Source: an uncultured Porphyromonadaceae bacterium (GTDB lineage Bacteria; Bacteroidota; Bacteroidia; Bacteroidales; Muribaculaceae). Taken from it: a stretch of DNA of 7,431 nt. Under the pieces are notes generated by a model. The model had not been told where the DNA came from, searched no databases, and worked only from the letters and a program-made list of their open reading frames with translations. The translations under genes were made by a program, and so were the position numbers. Shown here one piece after another: positions 6,536 to 7,431 of this stretch; positions within the stretch are counted from its first letter, which is position 1, and each line of letters begins with the position of its first letter. Location: contig CAJMDR010000094.1 of the NCBI GenBank assembly GCA_905212215.1, forward strand, positions 1 through 7,431, read 5' to 3'.

Positions 6536-7036
6536 GGCAATGTCGCGCAACGAAACAATATCTATAATCTGAGGATACAGCGTTATCAAATCAAGGTATC
6601 TCTCTGTCGGTGTCTTGCGGTATAGTTCAAGATGTCGTGAATAAATCTCACTGAACAGCGCGCCATTCACAGCTGAAAGATTGCCGTCAAACGATGCGTA
6701 AAACACGTTTCGCGCCTCCAGAGTTCTTATTTGAGATACCCGACTGTCGGTGCCTGATTTTATAGTAACTTCAGATGGAATACCGTGGAATGAATTGTAG
6801 TAATCAGCTACTATTTCTCCCTCAAAAGCAAATCCTACGACAGCCTCATTGCCCGAAGAAGTGAGTGTTGTGTACTTGAAATACCCCGATTCAACGACTC
6901 CGAGATATTTGCCTACACACCCCTGTTGAACAAAGACATCATCTTTAGAATAATGGGCAGCACGACCATGCTCCCGGCAATAATCTTTTATCGCCGAGAA
7001 GTCTATGCTTTGGTCATATGAGTTGAACTGTGCCAT
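6464..7036 (-). CDS. Crp/Fnr family transcriptional regulator
   Basis: This 190-residue protein has the two-part Crp/Fnr layout in the compact form common in Bacteroidetes. Residues about 25-115 are the cyclic-nucleotide-binding-like beta-roll (DDVFVQQGCVGKYLGVVESG, then YFKYTT ... GNEAVVGFAFEGEIVADY). A dimerisation helix follows (about 120-150), then a C-terminal winged helix with PTERYLDLITLYP and the helix-turn-helix SLRDIASYLLVTPVYLSRIR (about 161-180). The usual turn glycine (SYLGITP) is replaced by Leu. The canonical RxS/T cAMP-binding motif is not evident, so the effector is unknown; no cysteine cluster for an Fnr-type iron-sulphur site is present. The only reasonable start is the ATG at 7034-7036, close behind its promoter. 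Its likely targets are the two copies of a palindrome lying immediately downstream, before the LRR gene and the barrel operon. Its last 23 codons are duplicated at 4697-4768. Confidence 0.92.
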   Translation of the reverse strand: MAQFNSYDQSIDFSAIKDYCREHGRAAHYSKDDVFVQQGCVGKYLGVVESGYFKYTTLTSSGNEAVVGFAFEGEIVADYYNSFHGIPSEVTIKSGTDSRVSQIRTLEARNVFYASFDGNLSAVNGALFSEIYSRHLELYRKTPTERYLDLITLYPQIIDIVSLRDIASYLLVTPVYLSRIRKNIAKNYGE

Positions 7037-7045
7037 AAGATATTA

Positions 7046-7076
7046 CAAAGTTACAACATATTTCCGAAACGGGAAA
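7046..7076 (-). promoter_or_regulatory. Bacteroidetes-type promoter of the Crp/Fnr gene
   Basis: Minus-strand TAACTTTG (7053-7046) matches the -7 consensus TAnnTTTG exactly. TTTC (7076-7073), one base off the TTTG -33 box, lies 19 bases upstream, within the normal spacing. The -7 box ends only nine bases before the ATG, so the transcript should have a leader of a few nucleotides or none. TTTCC-N6-GGAAA (7060-7075) is a small inverted repeat overlapping the -33 region and could be an autoregulatory site. The rest of 7077-7132 shows nothing I recognise. Confidence 0.7.
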
Positions 7077-7132
7077 GTGCTAATATATAAATCATTAAGA
7101 ATGAACTTAATAACAGCTCTCACCCATTTGCG

Positions 7133-7178
7133 CAAAAAAGACAGACAACCTCGGCAGTGATGTCGTGGTTGCCTGTCT
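7133..7178 (-). terminator. Strong intrinsic terminator after the partial upstream gene
   Basis: In minus-strand RNA, AGACAGGCAACC (7178-7167) pairs with GGTTGTCTGTCT (7150-7139) over 12 base pairs including one G-U wobble, with a 16-nucleotide loop, followed at once by a run of T (7138-7133). The wobble would be a mismatch in plus-strand RNA, so the structure is built for minus-strand transcription. It begins 5 bases after the stop codon of the partial gene and insulates the Crp/Fnr gene from it. Confidence 0.88.
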
Positions 7179-7183
7179 ATGAA

Positions 7184-7431
7184 TTAAAGTCCGTTTGGAC
7201 GATATGTCGGACGAATAGTCGGAGGCGACGATTGATAACGAATTTGGGGTTCAGCCACCATCGATTCCTTTGAGCCGGAGGATTGAGCCGGGTTATCGAC
7301 TCTCTGTGATTGCTGTGGATGATCATCCCGTTTGACTTCCTCGCCGTCCTTTTCATCGTGCTTTGGAGCAAGTTCGGCGGTAATCTTGCGGTCAAGGGCG
7401 GCAAGTTCGGATTTCAACGCTTTCAGTTCAT
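7184..7431 (-). CDS. C-terminal end of a probable conjugative-element protein (DUF3945/DUF4099-like tail), 5' end outside the window
   Basis: The frame is open from the window edge to a TAA at 7184-7186, giving about 82 residues. It begins ELKALKSELAALDRKITAEL, a charged helical or coiled-coil segment, and continues into a hydrophilic, low-complexity tail rich in Lys, Glu, Gln, Ser and Pro, ending RPTYRPNGL. Large proteins of Bacteroidales conjugative transposons with DUF3945/DUF4099 domains often end in such a helix and disordered tail; the resemblance is from memory and the diagnostic domains are upstream of the window. The overlapping alternative frame (7177-7404) lacks any such structure. 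The terminator that follows so closely supports this stop codon as real. Confidence 0.6.
   Translation of the reverse strand, partial: ELKALKSELAALDRKITAELAPKHDEKDGEEVKRDDHPQQSQRVDNPAQSSGSKESMVAEPQIRYQSSPPTIRPTYRPNGL

Noticed and set aside
1..7431. CRISPR array, tRNA or rRNA gene
   Set aside because: No regularly spaced repeats, cloverleaf or rRNA-like sequence was seen on either strand.

Overview
The window looks like Bacteroidales DNA (Bacteroides/Muribaculaceae-like gut bacterium). The evidence is a GLPGLI-family secreted protein, a BF3164/TolB-like lipoprotein, a BspA-type leucine-rich-repeat protein, a TonB-receptor-like outer-membrane barrel with a carboxypeptidase-regulatory-like N-terminus, and a TAnnTTTG (-7) promoter element. 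Every gene I can support lies on the minus strand, so transcription runs from high to low coordinates.

Layout in transcription order: (1) 7431-7184, the 3' end of a gene with a helical ELKALKSEL-type segment and a disordered tail, resembling the C-terminus of large DUF3945/DUF4099-type proteins of Bacteroidales conjugative elements, followed by a strong intrinsic terminator (7178-7133). (2) 7036-6464, a Crp/Fnr-family regulator with its own promoter. (3) 6404-4842, an AT-rich secreted LRR protein. (4) 4634-163, a tight three-gene operon: outer-membrane barrel, GLPGLI protein, TolB-like lipoprotein (12-base gap, then an ATGA overlap), closed by a terminator at 142-110. (5) 73-1, the first 24 codons of a receiver-domain (response-regulator-like) gene that runs off the window.

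The most notable structure is a 117-base direct repeat (108/117 identical, no gaps) flanking the LRR gene. One copy (6419-6535) is the true 3' end of the regulator gene plus its downstream region. The other (4652-4768) sits just before the barrel gene and carries a headless 23-residue remnant of the regulator's C-terminus. Both copies keep, without change, a perfect palindrome ATAAAAC-AA-GTTTTAT about 42 bases upstream of the start site implied by a GAACTTTG (-7-like) element. This is the class II activator position for a Crp/Fnr-family protein. My reading is that the regulator activates the barrel/GLPGLI/lipoprotein operon from this site, and that a second copy of the control region now drives the LRR gene, which was inserted or left behind by recombination. 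The ligand and the exported or imported substrate cannot be read from the sequence.

The 74-7138 block looks like an envelope-protein cargo cassette between two genes that resemble conjugative-element backbone genes. That placement is inference from two partial genes.
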